Positions 38,201 through 45,504 of a stretch of DNA of 64,000 bases are shown in pieces. This DNA comes from Saprospiraceae bacterium. GTDB taxonomy: Bacteria; Bacteroidota; Bacteroidia; Chitinophagales; Saprospiraceae. Each line of letters opens with the position of its first letter. Position 1 is the first letter of the stretch. The notes under the pieces were generated by a model. The model did not search any database and had not been told where the DNA came from. It saw only the letters and a list, made by a program, of their open reading frames with translations. The stretch covers positions 158,845-222,844 of the forward strand of contig JANQSS010000258.1 of NCBI GenBank assembly GCA_028279185.1, given 5' to 3'. The position numbers and the translations under genes are program-made.

Positions 38201-38621
38201 TAGTTGCGCCGACTGTGCATTACCCACATTCAGCGGATCGGAAGAAGATGTCGAGTTATTTTTAGTAGTGACAGACTTGGACGGCTGTGAGCAAGAAGCG
38301 CAGTTGCTCATTCAAACTGATGAAGGCCAACACATTTTTATTCCAAATGCATTTAGCCCTAATGGTGATGAAATCAATGATTATTTCAAACCATTTGTTC
38401 GACCTGGTGTCGTGCAGACAGAGCGCCTCGAAATATTTGACAGGTGGGGAAATATGGTATATGCCGAAGGCGTAAATCCAGCGGTAGAGGAAATTCGCGG
38501 ATGGGATGGTAAACGCTATGATAATTACCACATTCCCGGATTATTCATTTATAAGGCAAAGTTTGTCTATTTAAATGGCAAGACAAAAGAAATGACAGGT
38601 GAAGTTCATCTCATGCGATAG
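32289..38621 (+). CDS. Giant PKD-domain surface protein with T9SS type B sorting domain
   Basis: A 2,110-residue secreted protein. Residues 1-20 are a signal peptide (MRIFSTACLFILLLTTSIRA). The body is a long series of Ig/PKD modules; clear PKD cores are YEWTFGDGTMSELFEPEHAY near 245 and WDWDFGDGNFSTDQHPTNIY near 1018, with a third degenerate one near 1100 (TSWDFDDSG). Two SdrD-B-like segments follow near 1480 and 1640 (VFVDLNNNSIIDAGD; TYYDANDDGVLDAGD), which may bind calcium. The last 90 residues are the type B sorting domain: FIPNAFSPNGDEINDYFKPF, IFDRWGNMVY, GWDGKRYD, GEVHLMR. Probably an adhesin or gliding-related surface protein; a terminator follows. Confidence 0.88.
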   Translation: MRIFSTACLFILLLTTSIRAQNSLLEFAGEDYYFVECPPWCNDFELILDHTISWEEVTVYVSPSSGVSINTNSDSSYYICFDFPGTYYVIGQGLGFGPNGNDVFVSDTVIVEIYEGYPTFGEIFGPTCQDSIDRGECHQACEFSTVTYFFSGQINFGTWSVQGADSYVDNGISVEVVWGAAGNGVVEFIPETQCSTEPISICVDILPTPDPDFASIPAIDNNLIQLCLGQPVYLENLSQHASRYEWTFGDGTMSELFEPEHAYQTPGNYTITLTAFNECDDCLASTSVEVEVLPAPAPELSCVATVCPEDKVRYTATTDGCQTFHWTVSANGVILAGGGLNDDFIEIEWGQGPDGLIELLVEDCNQPYCSKPTIFRVPIVSTDGPITGDAIVCSGEIVTYKAPYFPGVTYNWSTSSLGTIISGQNTNAVSVQWAQVFAVQPNEEVSVTYGHCYLGCEGSDQFDVRIVPEMQIESDNQFCSGHDGTFTSTAGFLSQTNVVSAWRLINEDGTEVYVSATDDDEITINLNYPAGNYTMIATPANPNDVCQDYVEKDFIISPIPEIPLSIISDSFICPGLNYSFEIQNAGNYETYWTITDGGSTHNYQGQIITHTFGPTPPYIVEAAHGDLIYPACISSTISKTLYTSDGVNIVGPDENCMEETSLYFIYEVPGEIIEWRVEPSDMAEVSDKHNTEATFYWTKSGSAQVILNVCGNDIIKDVVIHALPDPVVNFPAGLCKNEVAHVSTTIDYVSQIWRDSAGVAISQDSTTPLYPGYYSVEVTDTNGCVGSKEFHIEFYPTPTARISTLGNTGHCAVVDPIELVANTDGTNYNFQWYHDAVPVGTNSPRYTATDYGVYQVEITNQYGCNVFSNIIQVFDWCDGSGGVCNGQTCNAYPCVVYGGLDYINGSIDCNTKTYEENSPVAIIPGTVNWDIEQPNGTYTRLTGDNVQFTYSDAGYYTVVLTAQVDGYAYPQPGCVHLVAFKDTVPAAARFDYHGACANAVMQFDDLSTFLPDYGITAWDWDFGDGNFSTDQHPTNIYTASGTYLVELTITSTTGCTSTFSRTIEVFSSPALSINALAEACENNPVLLEVTSSQLLFNTSWDFDDSGSSNNTATAELTYHAFSTAGMYNPEVTANNIFGCSATESVAIEIFTNNLTGDITSTNGTVLCEGELTDLISPAGGISWEWNTDEITEQITTDEAGYYDVIVEDDHGCQYAPDPIFIEIQPRPVALVNGRELFGPGDASPWSDTVETCEGVDIELQAFANSSVSYLWNTTQTTKTISFTDEGGNLLSAGIHTFSVTVTDLITNCESLPAEIHVIVHDNPQDFTISLQSGTGCSEMSNFLQVDNVEPGVTYEWSDGQVGPVIEAFEAGVYSVLATNQFGCTTMSMNFISILQSPRVDLFPSGCFIRCNPDTVCIPDIPNVSYFEIRLDNVVLDSGPNLPNELIATQSGTYELYLESFNGCSALSEALHLELYPGFGSVDVSVFVDLNNNSIIDAGDTLIENVNVWLIENNSLYDAVRTNNLGSAYFLNVPQGSYVAAIDTTSIPGNLRPSINNQLIDVVGCDLEFMDSLLLSPCLDEIFLDVALCPGDSIQLGDTTVVLNGNFTYLDPGDGIGCDTLYSVTLVPPDSGYITVNTYYDANDDGVLDAGDSLLTSIPVIFTNEASGLKDTLSSDANGQVRYRAQTGTWIVELDTALVLHDWQIILGRDTITVGQNCGVDNDISIDFLYGPGQAIVQINEAIALCPGDSVLIDGTYYYDAETVEIMVLGGPADSLFIYDITQLPEIEINEITVESCEGLDNGAVTIDAVSANGPVSISWMHTSSASFTLNDLPPNTYEYSVSDGMCQLAGELNIGEYIFPAYTIDAIDPNCPGTTQGQINISLATPELSWSLDSINYTTDNFIEMAAGTYTVYFTNGNCYQSNTVILDEKLVEPLVLDPVIDLPINTPIQLTHNYIDSISHLFEWSPSTYLSCADCALPTFSGSEEDVELFLVVTDLDGCEQEAQLLIQTDEGQHIFIPNAFSPNGDEINDYFKPFVRPGVVQTERLEIFDRWGNMVYAEGVNPAVEEIRGWDGKRYDNYHIPGLFIYKAKFVYLNGKTKEMTGEVHLMR

Positions 38622-38652
38622 ACGGTACGAATTTACTGTTTTGGTTGGTTGG

Positions 38653-38686
38653 AAAAGAGCGTCAGGAATGGTCCTGGCGCTTTTTA
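38653..38686 (+). terminator. Rho-independent terminator
   Basis: Stem AGCGTCAGGA/TCCTGGCGCT with one wobble or mismatch, loop ATGG, preceded by A4 and followed by T5. It separates the convergent adhesin and thioredoxin-CAP genes. Confidence 0.85.
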
Positions 38687-38690
38687 ATTA

Positions 38691-39791
38691 TTATGCCCCA
38701 AACACTTGGGTGGCAAATAATGAAGCATTCTCAGGATTCCAACCTACTGCTGTCCCAACATGGGTATACGTGGGATTAATTAAATTTTGGTAGTGCCCGG
38801 GAGAGGCAACCCAATTGTTCACAAGTTCGACCGCCGATTCACGATAGGAATTCGTAAGTACTTCTCGTCGGCCACGAAACTCCCGACTAGGAAAACCTTT
38901 GTACTGGACATTCTCTGCCATGGCCCGAAATTGCCTTCCACCAAAAGCGTGTATGCGATCTTTCACGGTTGCCTTATGCGCAGCATCCTGATAGTGGGTT
39001 AATTGGTCAAACTTTATTTGAAAATTATTGTGATCCAGTGCAGCGGCGTATAATATTGGATGTGGCTCCAGTGGAGGCACCCCATTTTTCTCGCGTACTT
39101 CATTAATGCCATTATGCACCAGCGTATTCAGTAGATCAAAATTAATATTATGAATATCGAGTTGCTGATGTACATTGCGTACTTTAGCATCATAAGGATT
39201 TGATGAGGGTGTACGTACGCTATGCTCATCTTCATTTACGTCAATAAGGTCGCGAACCTTTTTGATAATAGGGCCCAACGGACCGCTTCGGTCTAAGCGT
39301 TCGATAAATGATCTTGCCTGGTTATTGTTTTTGCCAATGTCATTCAATGCTTTTAGAAGTGTGAGCCAGGCAGAGTTTTCGTTTTCCTTAAATGCGATAT
39401 CCAACAGTTCAGATTTTGCCGCGTCAATGTGACCCTGACGCAGTGCGCGATCAACATTGCCATAGGCTCCCGAATACGCATGAGCGGGTAAGTTATTATC
39501 GAGCCAATTTTGTACGATATGTTTTGGCTTGCTACCCACAAAGCGAGCGATGACTTCTTCATTATAAAAAAGCAGAACAGCTGGTATAGATTTAATATTA
39601 AATTTAGACGCAAAATCCGGATGTTCTTCAACATTCACAGAAGCCAATCGCCAGTGTCCATCAGCATTTTTTTCGAGATCTGCTAAAATGGGTTTTAATG
39701 TCTGACATGGTCCGCACCATGTCGCATAGAATTGAACGAGGATGGGAGACTGCTTACTTGCTTCGAATATTTCTTGTTGTGCTGAAATCAT
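38691..39791 (-). CDS. Thioredoxin-CAP domain fusion protein
   Basis: A 366-residue protein without a signal peptide. Residues 1-105 are a thioredoxin with the active site WCGPC (VQFYATWCGPC near 23-27) and the cis-Pro in KSIPAVLLFY. Residues 108-180 look helical and TPR-like, as in YbbN-type thioredoxins. Residues 215-366 form a CAP/SCP domain: LLNTLVHNGINEVREKNGVPPLEPHPIL, DHNNFQI, LTHYQDA, MAENVQY, SPGHYQNLINPTYTHVGTAV, with the conserved His and Glu. CAP domains are usually exported, so joining one to a cytoplasmic-looking thioredoxin is unusual. Role unknown. Confidence 0.85.
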   Translation of the reverse strand: MISAQQEIFEASKQSPILVQFYATWCGPCQTLKPILADLEKNADGHWRLASVNVEEHPDFASKFNIKSIPAVLLFYNEEVIARFVGSKPKHIVQNWLDNNLPAHAYSGAYGNVDRALRQGHIDAAKSELLDIAFKENENSAWLTLLKALNDIGKNNNQARSFIERLDRSGPLGPIIKKVRDLIDVNEDEHSVRTPSSNPYDAKVRNVHQQLDIHNINFDLLNTLVHNGINEVREKNGVPPLEPHPILYAAALDHNNFQIKFDQLTHYQDAAHKATVKDRIHAFGGRQFRAMAENVQYKGFPSREFRGRREVLTNSYRESAVELVNNWVASPGHYQNLINPTYTHVGTAVGWNPENASLFATQVFGA

Positions 39792-39934
39792 TGTTCTTAG
39801 TTAAAATGAAATTGCGGTCGTCAATATGTAGAGACAACATAGGTCTATTTATTTAATAAATGTAGCCCTACTTTAAGTAATGTCGAAAAAAATCACAGTT
39901 TAAGCCCCGGACTAAAAAGAAAAATTAATAAATA

Positions 39935-40648
39935 TTAGTGGACGAGCGTTCCTACCGATTCTCCCTGAACCAATTTTGATAAATTCTGCGGTTCATTCAC
40001 ATCGAAGACGACAATAGGCAAATTGTTTTCCTGACAAAGCGTAAATGCAGTCATGTCCATAACTTTTAACCCCATACTTATCACACGTGCAAATGATATT
40101 TGATCATAGCGCTCTGCTTCCGGATGTTTTTCAGGGTCAGCAGAATAAATTCCGTCGACGCGTGTTCCTTTTAAAATCACATCTGCGCTGATTTCGTTGG
40201 CGCGCAATGCCGCCGCCGAATCAGTCGTAAAATAGGGGCTACCAGTGCCAGCGCTAAATATAATAACACGACCTTTTTCCAGATGTCGTATTGCGCGTCT
40301 CCGAATATAAGGTTCGGCAATTTCCTTCATTTCAATCGCAGAAATTAGTCGTGTATATACACCTTTTAATTCGAGTGCGCTTTGGAGGGCCATTCCATTA
40401 ATTACAGTAGCCATCATACCCATGTAATCACCTTGTACACGTTCGATTCCGGAGTCGCCGGCTTGTAATCCCCGGAATATATTTCCACCACCGATTACAA
40501 CAGCAACTTCAACGCCCAGATCGATTAGATCTTTAATCTCTCTCGCATAATGCTGCAGTCTTTCAGGGTGTATGCCGAAGGACTTATCTCCCATTAACGA
40601 TTCCCCACTCAATTTTAATAGGACACGACTATATTTTAAATCAGACAT
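39935..40648 (-). CDS. pyrH: UMP kinase
   Basis: A 237-residue amino-acid-kinase-fold enzyme that phosphorylates UMP to [14 protein letters not shown] near residue 10, [11 protein letters not shown] near 50, [16 protein letters not shown] near 72, and [17 protein letters not shown] near 134 are diagnostic. Length is normal for the hexameric bacterial form. It lies downstream of rpsB-tsf as in many bacteria, but a strong terminator separates it from tsf. Confidence 0.95.
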   Translation of the reverse strand: MSDLKYSRVLLKLSGESLMGDKSFGIHPERLQHYAREIKDLIDLGVEVAVVIGGGNIFRGLQAGDSGIERVQGDYMGMMATVINGMALQSALELKGVYTRLISAIEMKEIAEPYIRRRAIRHLEKGRVIIFSAGTGSPYFTTDSAAALRANEISADVILKGTRVDGIYSADPEKHPEAERYDQISFARVISMGLKVMDMTAFTLCQENNLPIVVFDVNEPQNLSKLVQGESVGTLVH

Positions 40649-40684
40649 GTATTATTTTTCAATGGACTGCCAAAATAAACAATC

Positions 40685-40720
40685 AAAAAAAAAGCGAATG
40701 AAAAATCATTCGCTTTTTTT
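40685..40720 (-). terminator. Rho-independent terminator after tsf
   Basis: Stem AAGCGAATG/CATTCGCTT with a 5- to 6-base A/T loop, flanked by A and T runs. It starts right after the tsf stop and would insulate pyrH, 36 bases further on. Confidence 0.9.
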
Positions 40721-40721
40721 A

Positions 40722-41555
40722 TTATCCAAGTTCAACGTGACGAAAGTCGGTCACTGTTAAGTCTGAATTTACACTTTTTAAATATTGGTCAACGGATTGT
40801 TTTCCATCGCGTACGTATGCTTGAGATAACAACGTATTCTCTTTGAAGAATTTATTCAATTTACCCAATGCGATCTTTTCCAACATTGCTTCAGGCTTTC
40901 CTTGTTGTCTTGCCTGCTCTTTACCAATTTCGATTTCTTTTTCCACTACGGATGAATCGACTTGATCTTTGCTAACGGCTACTGGTCGCATTGCCGCTAC
41001 TTGCATAGCCACATTTTTGCCAGCTGCGATTGCCTCATCACTTTCAACATTTAAGCCAACAAGAACAGCCGCCTTATTGCCCATATGAATATAAGGTGCA
41101 ATACCAGCCGCTTCTAAATACTGATAATCAGCTAACTCGACTTTTTCACCAATAACTCCGATCTGCTCGGTGATTTTTTCCTGTAGTGTGATGTCACCAA
41201 AATTCATTGCCAGGAGGTCATCTTTCGAATTCGGAAAACTATTCAGAGCCATATCCGCAATCCCCTGAGCTAAATCAACGAAATCCTGGTTTTTAGCAAC
41301 AAAGTCGGTTTCACAACTCAGTTTAATAATTACGCCTTTATCCCGGTTTGCATTGACATGTGCTATAACCACACCTTCTTTTGCGTGTCGGTCTGCACGT
41401 TTAGCCGATAATTTCTGACCTTTTTTCCGTAAGATCGCAATTGCCTCGTCAAAATCACCTCCTGCTTCGGTTAGTGCTTTTTTACAATCCATCATGCCAG
41501 CACCTGTGGCATCGCGAAGTTTTTTAACATCTCCAGCTGAAATCTTAACTTCCAT
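40722..41555 (-). CDS. tsf: Elongation factor Ts
   Basis: A 277-residue nucleotide-exchange factor for EF-Tu. The N-terminal UBA-like segment VKKLRDATGAGMMDCKKALTEAGGD and the TDFV core (KLSCETDFVAKNQDFVDLA near 78-97) are diagnostic. The C-terminal dimerisation part is of the shorter type seen outside Proteobacteria. Gene order rplM-rpsI-rpsB-tsf is conserved; tsf is 34 bases after rpsB. Confidence 0.96.
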   Translation of the reverse strand: MEVKISAGDVKKLRDATGAGMMDCKKALTEAGGDFDEAIAILRKKGQKLSAKRADRHAKEGVVIAHVNANRDKGVIIKLSCETDFVAKNQDFVDLAQGIADMALNSFPNSKDDLLAMNFGDITLQEKITEQIGVIGEKVELADYQYLEAAGIAPYIHMGNKAAVLVGLNVESDEAIAAGKNVAMQVAAMRPVAVSKDQVDSSVVEKEIEIGKEQARQQGKPEAMLEKIALGKLNKFFKENTLLSQAYVRDGKQSVDQYLKSVNSDLTVTDFRHVELG

Positions 41556-41589
41556 TGAATTCCTTTATTTATAAATTATTATGATTAAA

Positions 41590-42315
41590 TTAAATTGAGG
41601 CTTCTTCCTCTTTCTTTTCTTTCACTGCCTTACGCTCATCGAGACCTTCTTTGATACATCCAGTTAGATAACTTGTAATCATCTCGATTGATTTAGAGGC
41701 ATCATCATTTGCCGGTATTGGAAAGTCAACCTGATTGGGATCAGAATTTGTATCGACCATTCCAAATGTTGTTAGTCCTAGCTTCTGTGCTTCCGCAACA
41801 GCTAAATGTTCATGAAAAATATCAACGATAAAAATCGCCGAAGGAAGTCTATTTAAATTCGCAACGCCTCCCAAAACGTTTTCCAACTTATTGCGCTCAC
41901 GTGTTAAAGTCAAACGTTCCTTCTTTGTCACGCTGGTCAATGAACCATCTGCCAACATTTTATCAATGTTTTGCATTTTCTTTACAGAACGACGAATGGT
42001 GGAAAAGTTTGTCATCATTCCACCCAACCAACGTTCGGTAACGTATGGCATATTTACGGAGCGTGCCGCATGCGAAACAATTTCTTTGGCTTGCTTCTTG
42101 GTCGCCACAAACATGATTTTGCGACCAGACTTTGCTATTTGTTTCAAAGCGGATCCGGCTCGCTCAAGTTGATCCGTTGTTTTATTTAAATCGATTACGT
42201 GAATACCCTGACGCTCCATGAATATGTAGGGGCGCATTTTAGGATTCCACTTACGCTTAAGGTGACCAAAATGGACGCCTGCATTCAAAAGATCGCTATA
42301 TGAAGGTTTTTGCAT
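41590..42315 (-). CDS. rpsB: 30S ribosomal protein S2
   Basis: A 241-residue protein: LLNAGVHFGHLKRKWNPKM near residue 10, YVTERWLGGMMTNF near 90, and P.AIFIVD (LPSAIFIVDIFHEH) near 158 are S2 motifs. It is a normal length with an acidic, Lys/Glu-rich tail. It is third in the rplM operon. Confidence 0.97.
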   Translation of the reverse strand: MQKPSYSDLLNAGVHFGHLKRKWNPKMRPYIFMERQGIHVIDLNKTTDQLERAGSALKQIAKSGRKIMFVATKKQAKEIVSHAARSVNMPYVTERWLGGMMTNFSTIRRSVKKMQNIDKMLADGSLTSVTKKERLTLTRERNKLENVLGGVANLNRLPSAIFIVDIFHEHLAVAEAQKLGLTTFGMVDTNSDPNQVDFPIPANDDASKSIEMITSYLTGCIKEGLDERKAVKEKKEEEASI

Positions 42316-42342
42316 GATTGTCTTTTTTATCGTTCTATCAAA

Positions 42343-42729
42343 TTAACGTTTACTGAACTGGAAGCTCTTACGTGCTTTCGGTTTACCGTATTTCTTTCGT
42401 TCGACAACACGTGCATCCCGTGTCATCATTTTGTGGGCCTTTAACACAGGTTTATTGTCCTCATTTAATTTTACGAGCACGCGAGCAATTCCAAGTTGAA
42501 CGGCTTCAGCCTGACCTCTAAACCCACCGCCATCAACATTTATGTTATAGTCATATTCTGAAGCATCTTCGATTAATGAGATAGGATGTTTCACCTTATT
42601 TTGAATATGCTTTGTTGTAAAATAGTCCTCCATTTTACGTCCATTCACCATAATGGCGCCCTTTCCTTTTTTTAGATAGACCCGCGCAACTGCTGCCTTT
42701 CTACGTCCGATTGCATTCAATACTTCCAT
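42343..42729 (-). CDS. rpsI: 30S ribosomal protein S9
   Basis: A 128-residue protein. IGRRKAAVARVYLKKGKG near the N-terminus, DGGGFRGQAEAVQLGIARVL mid-protein and the basic C-terminus KARKSFQFSKR, which reaches the P-site tRNA, identify S9. It begins 3 bases after the rplM stop. Confidence 0.97.
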   Translation of the reverse strand: MEVLNAIGRRKAAVARVYLKKGKGAIMVNGRKMEDYFTTKHIQNKVKHPISLIEDASEYDYNINVDGGGFRGQAEAVQLGIARVLVKLNEDNKPVLKAHKMMTRDARVVERKKYGKPKARKSFQFSKR

Positions 42730-42731
42730 GA

Positions 42732-43181
42732 TCAGATTTTTAATTCTTTAGGTTGCTGTGCTTGATGAGGGTGCTCCGCACCGGCATACACAAATAATTT
42801 TTTAAACATTCGTCGACCCAGACGATTTTTAGGAAGCATCCCTTTAATGGCATGTTCCACGGCGTACGTTGGCTTGCGGTCCATCATTTTATCGGCTGTC
42901 ATGCGCCGTTGACCACCCGGATAGCCCGAATAGAATAAATATTCTTTGGCCGCCTTTTTATTGCCCGTAAATTTTACCTTTTCCGCATTCACAACGATGA
43001 CGAAATCGCCTGTGTCTTCGTGAGGCGTGTAACTGGGCTTATGCTTTCCGCGTAAAATATTGGCAACGGCTGTACCTAACCGTCCTAGGACCACATCTTC
43101 AGCATCTATGATGTGCCAATCGCGCACAATTTCAGATGGCTTGGCCGCCTTTGTTTTGTAACTTAATGTATTCACAATCAA
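42732..43181 (-). CDS. rplM: 50S ribosomal protein L13
   Basis: A 149-residue protein. [28 protein letters not shown] and [30 protein letters not shown] are classic L13 motifs. It is first in the operon rplM-rpsI-rpsB-tsf, behind a good promoter at 43249-43280 and a leader hairpin at 43211-43230. Confidence 0.97.
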   Translation of the reverse strand: MIVNTLSYKTKAAKPSEIVRDWHIIDAEDVVLGRLGTAVANILRGKHKPSYTPHEDTGDFVIVVNAEKVKFTGNKKAAKEYLFYSGYPGGQRRMTADKMMDRKPTYAVEHAIKGMLPKNRLGRRMFKKLFVYAGAEHPHQAQQPKELKI

Positions 43182-43210
43182 TGAATTTTAATAGTCAAAA
43201 TACTCAGCCC

Positions 43211-43230
43211 CACATCTCCATTTAGATGTG
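43211..43230 (-). promoter_or_regulatory. Leader hairpin upstream of rplM
   Basis: Perfect 7-bp stem CACATCT/AGATGTG with a 6-base loop, in the leader about 30 bases before the rplM start. No T-run follows, so it is not a terminator; an L13-binding autoregulatory leader is possible. Confidence 0.5.
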
Positions 43231-43248
43231 ATTATCGCTAAGGGAGCG

Positions 43249-43280
43249 CAAATGTAGGATTATATCAGGGCGAAACAAAA
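43249..43280 (-). promoter_or_regulatory. Promoter of the rplM operon
   Basis: On the minus strand TTTTG (43280-43276), exactly 19 bases, then TACATTTG (43256-43249): a full match to the Bacteroidota housekeeping promoter. The leader to rplM would be about 60 bases. Confidence 0.75.
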
Positions 43281-43392
43281 GATTAGAGAAAGAAAAAATG
43301 TTAAGGTTTTTGTAAGTCACTGAAAAACAGGTCAATTTTCGCACAACTTCTTAGCACAACTTCTTAGCTTGGTCTCGATTTTACAGGCACAA

Positions 43393-44109
43393 TCAGCTTG
43401 CCAACAGCTTGAATTCTATCTTTTCTAGACTTTCGAATAGCTCATCTAGCGATTCGATCACGTAATATTTGCTTTGCAATTCAGATTTTGTAAAAGACAT
43501 GGACATTATTTCATCGAGATCAAATCGTCGTATATCTGTGCCCGGTTCAAAAATTGCATTCGTCTCTCCAAATGATGAAAGTGTCCCTGCACCATATATT
43601 TTGTGACCATTCTCAGCTACCACCAGACCAAATTCGATGGAATACCAGTAAACGCGCTCCATGGCGTCCAATAACTCAGGCTGATTTCGACAAGCATAAC
43701 CAAGACGACCAACCTCCTGCATAAAATCGGCATATCGATCATATATCAGTAGCGGAACATGTCCAAATATGTCATGAAACATATCCGGTTCTTCTAGATA
43801 GTCCAATTGTGCTTTTGAACGCAGCCAGGTCGAACTACAAAATTTGCGACGGCTAAGCAGCTCAAAAAATTCAGCCACAGGGATCAAACCGGGTACGACC
43901 TCGATAGACCAATGAGTCGCTTTTTTCAACACTTGATCCAAATCCGTAAACCTTGGAATGGCATCACCATGCAACACGGCTTCAAGCTGATCGAGGCAAT
44001 CTAAATAAGTTTGGCTGGCCTTGCCTTGAAGATTCTTATGTTGTCGGTCAAATAAAATTTGCCAAACTTCCATGTCTTCTTCCCGATAAGCATCATAGCG
44101 TTGTATCAT
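43393..44109 (-). CDS. phhA: Phenylalanine 4-monooxygenase
   Basis: A 238-residue pterin-dependent aromatic amino acid hydroxylase making tyrosine from phenylalanine. The iron ligands are visible: two His in DMFHDIFGHVP near residue 110 and Glu in YSIEFGL near 155. GAGTLSSFGE near 174 is a further family motif. It has the short bacterial monomer form without a regulatory ACT domain. Upstream on the same strand lie a minute reading frame with a Tyr-Tyr-Tyr run (44193-44258) and an intrinsic terminator (44135-44164), so transcription attenuation by tyrosine or phenylalanine supply is likely. Confidence 0.93.
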   Translation of the reverse strand: MIQRYDAYREEDMEVWQILFDRQHKNLQGKASQTYLDCLDQLEAVLHGDAIPRFTDLDQVLKKATHWSIEVVPGLIPVAEFFELLSRRKFCSSTWLRSKAQLDYLEEPDMFHDIFGHVPLLIYDRYADFMQEVGRLGYACRNQPELLDAMERVYWYSIEFGLVVAENGHKIYGAGTLSSFGETNAIFEPGTDIRRFDLDEIMSMSFTKSELQSKYYVIESLDELFESLEKIEFKLLAS

Positions 44110-44134
44110 ATCTCTATCAGTTTTTCATACACCC

Positions 44135-44164
44135 AAAAAAAAACCCGGCTCTTGAGGAACCGGG
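44135..44164 (-). terminator. Intrinsic terminator in the phhA leader (attenuator)
   Basis: On the minus strand the arms CCCGGTTC and GAGCCGGG form an 8-bp stem (one G-T pair) with a 5-base loop, followed by nine T. It sits 26 bases before phhA and points towards it. No other gene precedes it on this strand, because the next gene is divergent, so it can only end a phhA leader transcript. Confidence 0.8.
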
Positions 44165-44192
44165 CTCGAATTACATACTTTATTTGAACATA

Positions 44193-44258
44193 TTACTCAA
44201 TTTCCGACTCCATATGGAATTTCGACGGTTGATAATAATATGTGTTGAATTGTCTCAT
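44193..44258 (-). CDS. Putative Tyr/Phe leader peptide of phhA
   Basis: A 21-codon frame, ATG at 44256-44258 and TAA at 44193-44195, encodes MRQFNTYYYQPSKF plus seven more residues. It holds three consecutive TAT (Tyr) codons and two TTC (Phe) codons, and ends 29 bases before the terminator stem. This is the arrangement of an amino-acid attenuator. TCGAAATT inside the frame can pair with AATTCGA next to the terminator's 5' arm, a possible antiterminator. A TATATTTG element (44273-44266) is only seven bases upstream, so the peptide may be nearly leaderless or transcribed from further up. Confidence 0.55.
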   Translation of the reverse strand: MRQFNTYYYQPSKFHMESEIE

Positions 44259-44404
44259 TACTTATCAAATATAGAATAAATTTGCAACGTGCGTTTTATT
44301 TAATATGGCAGATGAGTCATAATACACCTGCACAAAATATCTATGCATAAGCACGCTCATCTTGAATACGGCCAATATTTTCCACAACGTCAAATGATCA
44401 TCTT

Positions 44405-45415
44405 ATGGAAATCAAAGATTTCATCACAAAAATACCAAAAGCAGAGTTACATCTCCATATCGAGGGTAGCTTCGAACCCCAACTCATGTTTGAAATCGCC
44501 AAGCGTAACGGCGTTGATATTCCGTATCAATCTGTAGACGAATTGAAACAGGCTTATGAATTCGACTGTTTACAAGACTTCCTGGACATTTATTACCAAG
44601 GAGCAAACGTCCTCTTGCATGAAGTTGACTTTTATGATCTGACTAAAGCCTACCTCGATCGTGTAATATTGGATAACGTCAAACATGTGGAAATTATGTT
44701 TGATCCTCAAACCCACACTGAACGAGGTGTGTCGTTTGACGTCGTAATCAACGGTATAAAGCGCGCTTGCTCAGAATTTGAGCAAAATCATGGCATGACC
44801 AGTATACTCATCATGAGCTTTTTGCGCCACCTTTCAGAGGAATCGGCATTCGCCACACTCAAATCGTCCTTGCCTTATAAGCATTGGATAAAGGCTGTTG
44901 GGTTGGACTCGTCCGAAAAGGGTAATCCACCATCGAAATTTCAACGCGTGTTTGAAGCAGCGGTGAGTGAAGGATACATTCCACTCGCTCATGCTGGAGA
45001 GGAAGGTCCACCTGAATATATCTGGGAAGCTATTGACCTATTAAAAATTCATCGTATTGATCACGGCAATAGGTGTCTGGAAGATGATAAACTTGTGGAC
45101 GAAATAATTAAACGGGATCTTGCGCTTACCGTTTGTCCCCTTTCCAATACTGCGCTACAGGTTGTAAAAAACATGAAAGATCATCCCATTAAAATGATGT
45201 TGCAAAAAGGGTTGAAAGCAACAATTAATTCTGACGATCCGGCATATTTTGGCGGTTATATGAATGACAATTTTAATGCAATTGCACAAGCGCTTCCACT
45301 GACCAAAGATGATGTATATACGTTGGTTCACAATAGTTTTGCCTACTCGTTGTTAGATGAAGAAACAAAAGCCGATTATTTGAATAAACTGGCCGATTTT
45401 AATGAAAAATTTTAA
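44405..45415 (+). CDS. Adenine/adenosine deaminase family protein
   Basis: A 336-residue metal-dependent TIM-barrel deaminase. Metal ligands are in KAELHLHIEG (residues 13-22), AHAGEEG near 197 with catalytic Glu, RIDHGNR near 218 and NSDDPAYFGGY near 277. The last motif, with SDDPAYFGGY rather than the TDDP of E. coli Add, is typical of the adenine deaminase branch, so adenine to hypoxanthine is the more likely reaction; that subfamily call is from memory. It is divergent from phhA. Confidence 0.85.
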   Translation: MEIKDFITKIPKAELHLHIEGSFEPQLMFEIAKRNGVDIPYQSVDELKQAYEFDCLQDFLDIYYQGANVLLHEVDFYDLTKAYLDRVILDNVKHVEIMFDPQTHTERGVSFDVVINGIKRACSEFEQNHGMTSILIMSFLRHLSEESAFATLKSSLPYKHWIKAVGLDSSEKGNPPSKFQRVFEAAVSEGYIPLAHAGEEGPPEYIWEAIDLLKIHRIDHGNRCLEDDKLVDEIIKRDLALTVCPLSNTALQVVKNMKDHPIKMMLQKGLKATINSDDPAYFGGYMNDNFNAIAQALPLTKDDVYTLVHNSFAYSLLDEETKADYLNKLADFNEKF

Positions 45416-45504
45416 TCGCTGAGCATTTTCAGTGAAGACAGGTTAATGCATTTAATCTAATTTTTTATAACTCAAAAAGCAATAATTTGTACTACTTAGA
45501 ATTT

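Noticed and set aside
44135..44164. Hairpin as an ordinary 3' terminator of a neighbouring gene
   Set aside because: The flanking genes are divergent and the T-run is on the phhA strand upstream of phhA, so there is no gene it could end.
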